From: Zoopage sp. CT-All
Lineage: Eukaryota; Zoopagomycota; Zoopagomycetes; Zoopagales; Zoopagaceae
Assembly (NCBI GenBank): GCA_004114245.1
Contig: QZWS01000090.1
Location: forward strand, 1 to 27,508
Reading direction: 5' to 3'
Length of the DNA stretch: 27,508 nt
A model generated the notes under the pieces. That model saw nothing but the letters and a program-made list of their open reading frames with translations, was not told the DNA's origin and searched no databases. Positions 27,463 through 27,508 of this stretch are shown here, in pieces (the stretch's first letter is position 1; each line of letters begins with the position of its first letter). The position numbers and the translations under genes are program-made.

Positions 27463-27508
27463 ATGCTTCCTATTACGCCCTGCACACTTATTGCCCTGGC
27501 ATTTGCAA
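27463..27508 (+). CDS. Third member of the secreted F-box-like family, start only
   Basis: 15 codons before the window ends: MLPITPCTLIALAFA, identical to the signal peptides at 10721 and 13326. With the shared leader this is a third family member, some 12.6 kb from the second, outside the tandem pair. Whether the rest is intact cannot be seen. Confidence 0.75.
   Translation, partial: MLPITPCTLIALAFA

Noticed and set aside
1-27508. CRISPR arrays, prokaryotic operons or phage genes
   Set aside because: Spliceosomal introns, signal peptides and eukaryote-only complexes (exosome, RFC, calnexin, proteasome) show a eukaryotic nuclear genome; no regularly spaced repeats of CRISPR type were seen.

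Overview
The window comes from a compact fungal nuclear genome. Housekeeping genes are GC-rich, sit about 70-220 bp apart, carry few introns of only 41-92 nt, and several pairs are divergently transcribed from spacers of about 100 bp. The exact lineage cannot be fixed from sequence alone. An MBIP-like gene, an E2F-type site beside MCB boxes, and copies of secreted proteins lying in AT-rich, CpG-free islands would fit an early-diverging or parasitic fungus better than a typical ascomycete; this is an inference with low confidence.

Layout. 1-3,500 (minus strand, tandem): MBIP-like coiled-coil protein, exosome subunit RRP42, ribonucleotide reductase small subunit RNR2. 3,500-6,500: a two-member family of Ser/Thr-rich secreted proteins, the first copy a pseudogene with a 126-bp tandem repeat, the second intact. 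6,551-9,211: divergent pair clamp-loader subunit RFC3 (human RFC5) and GTPase GPN3, both multi-exon. 9,317-9,791: an unrecognised small gene. 9,800-14,822: two long paralogous secreted proteins with an F-box-like N-terminus, each preceded by AT-rich, CpG-free DNA with shared repeats. 14,921-16,742: calnexin. 16,980-17,945: gene-free AT-rich block. 18,100-20,680: a secreted subtilisin flanked by two tiny ORFs with related promoters. 20,900-21,563: ankyrin-repeat protein. 21,696-23,549: divergent pair RPT2 (proteasome ATPase) and mitochondrial ribosomal protein uL14m. 23,770-26,937: mitochondrial Lon protease. 27,401-27,508: promoter and first codons of a third member of the secreted F-box-like family, cut by the window edge.

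Functionally the window mixes DNA synthesis (RNR2, RFC3), RNA decay (RRP42), protein quality control (calnexin, RPT2, Lon), RNA polymerase II biogenesis (GPN3) and mitochondrial translation (uL14m) with fast-evolving secreted families. The secreted families are the accessory, least explained part. Their coding copies keep CpG while the surrounding DNA has lost it completely, and the two full copies of the F-box-like family alternate perfectly identical blocks with sharply diverged blocks. That pattern suggests gene conversion together with diversification, as seen in effector families. All splice models below were built by eye from reading-frame continuity and family alignment from memory; none was tested against transcripts.
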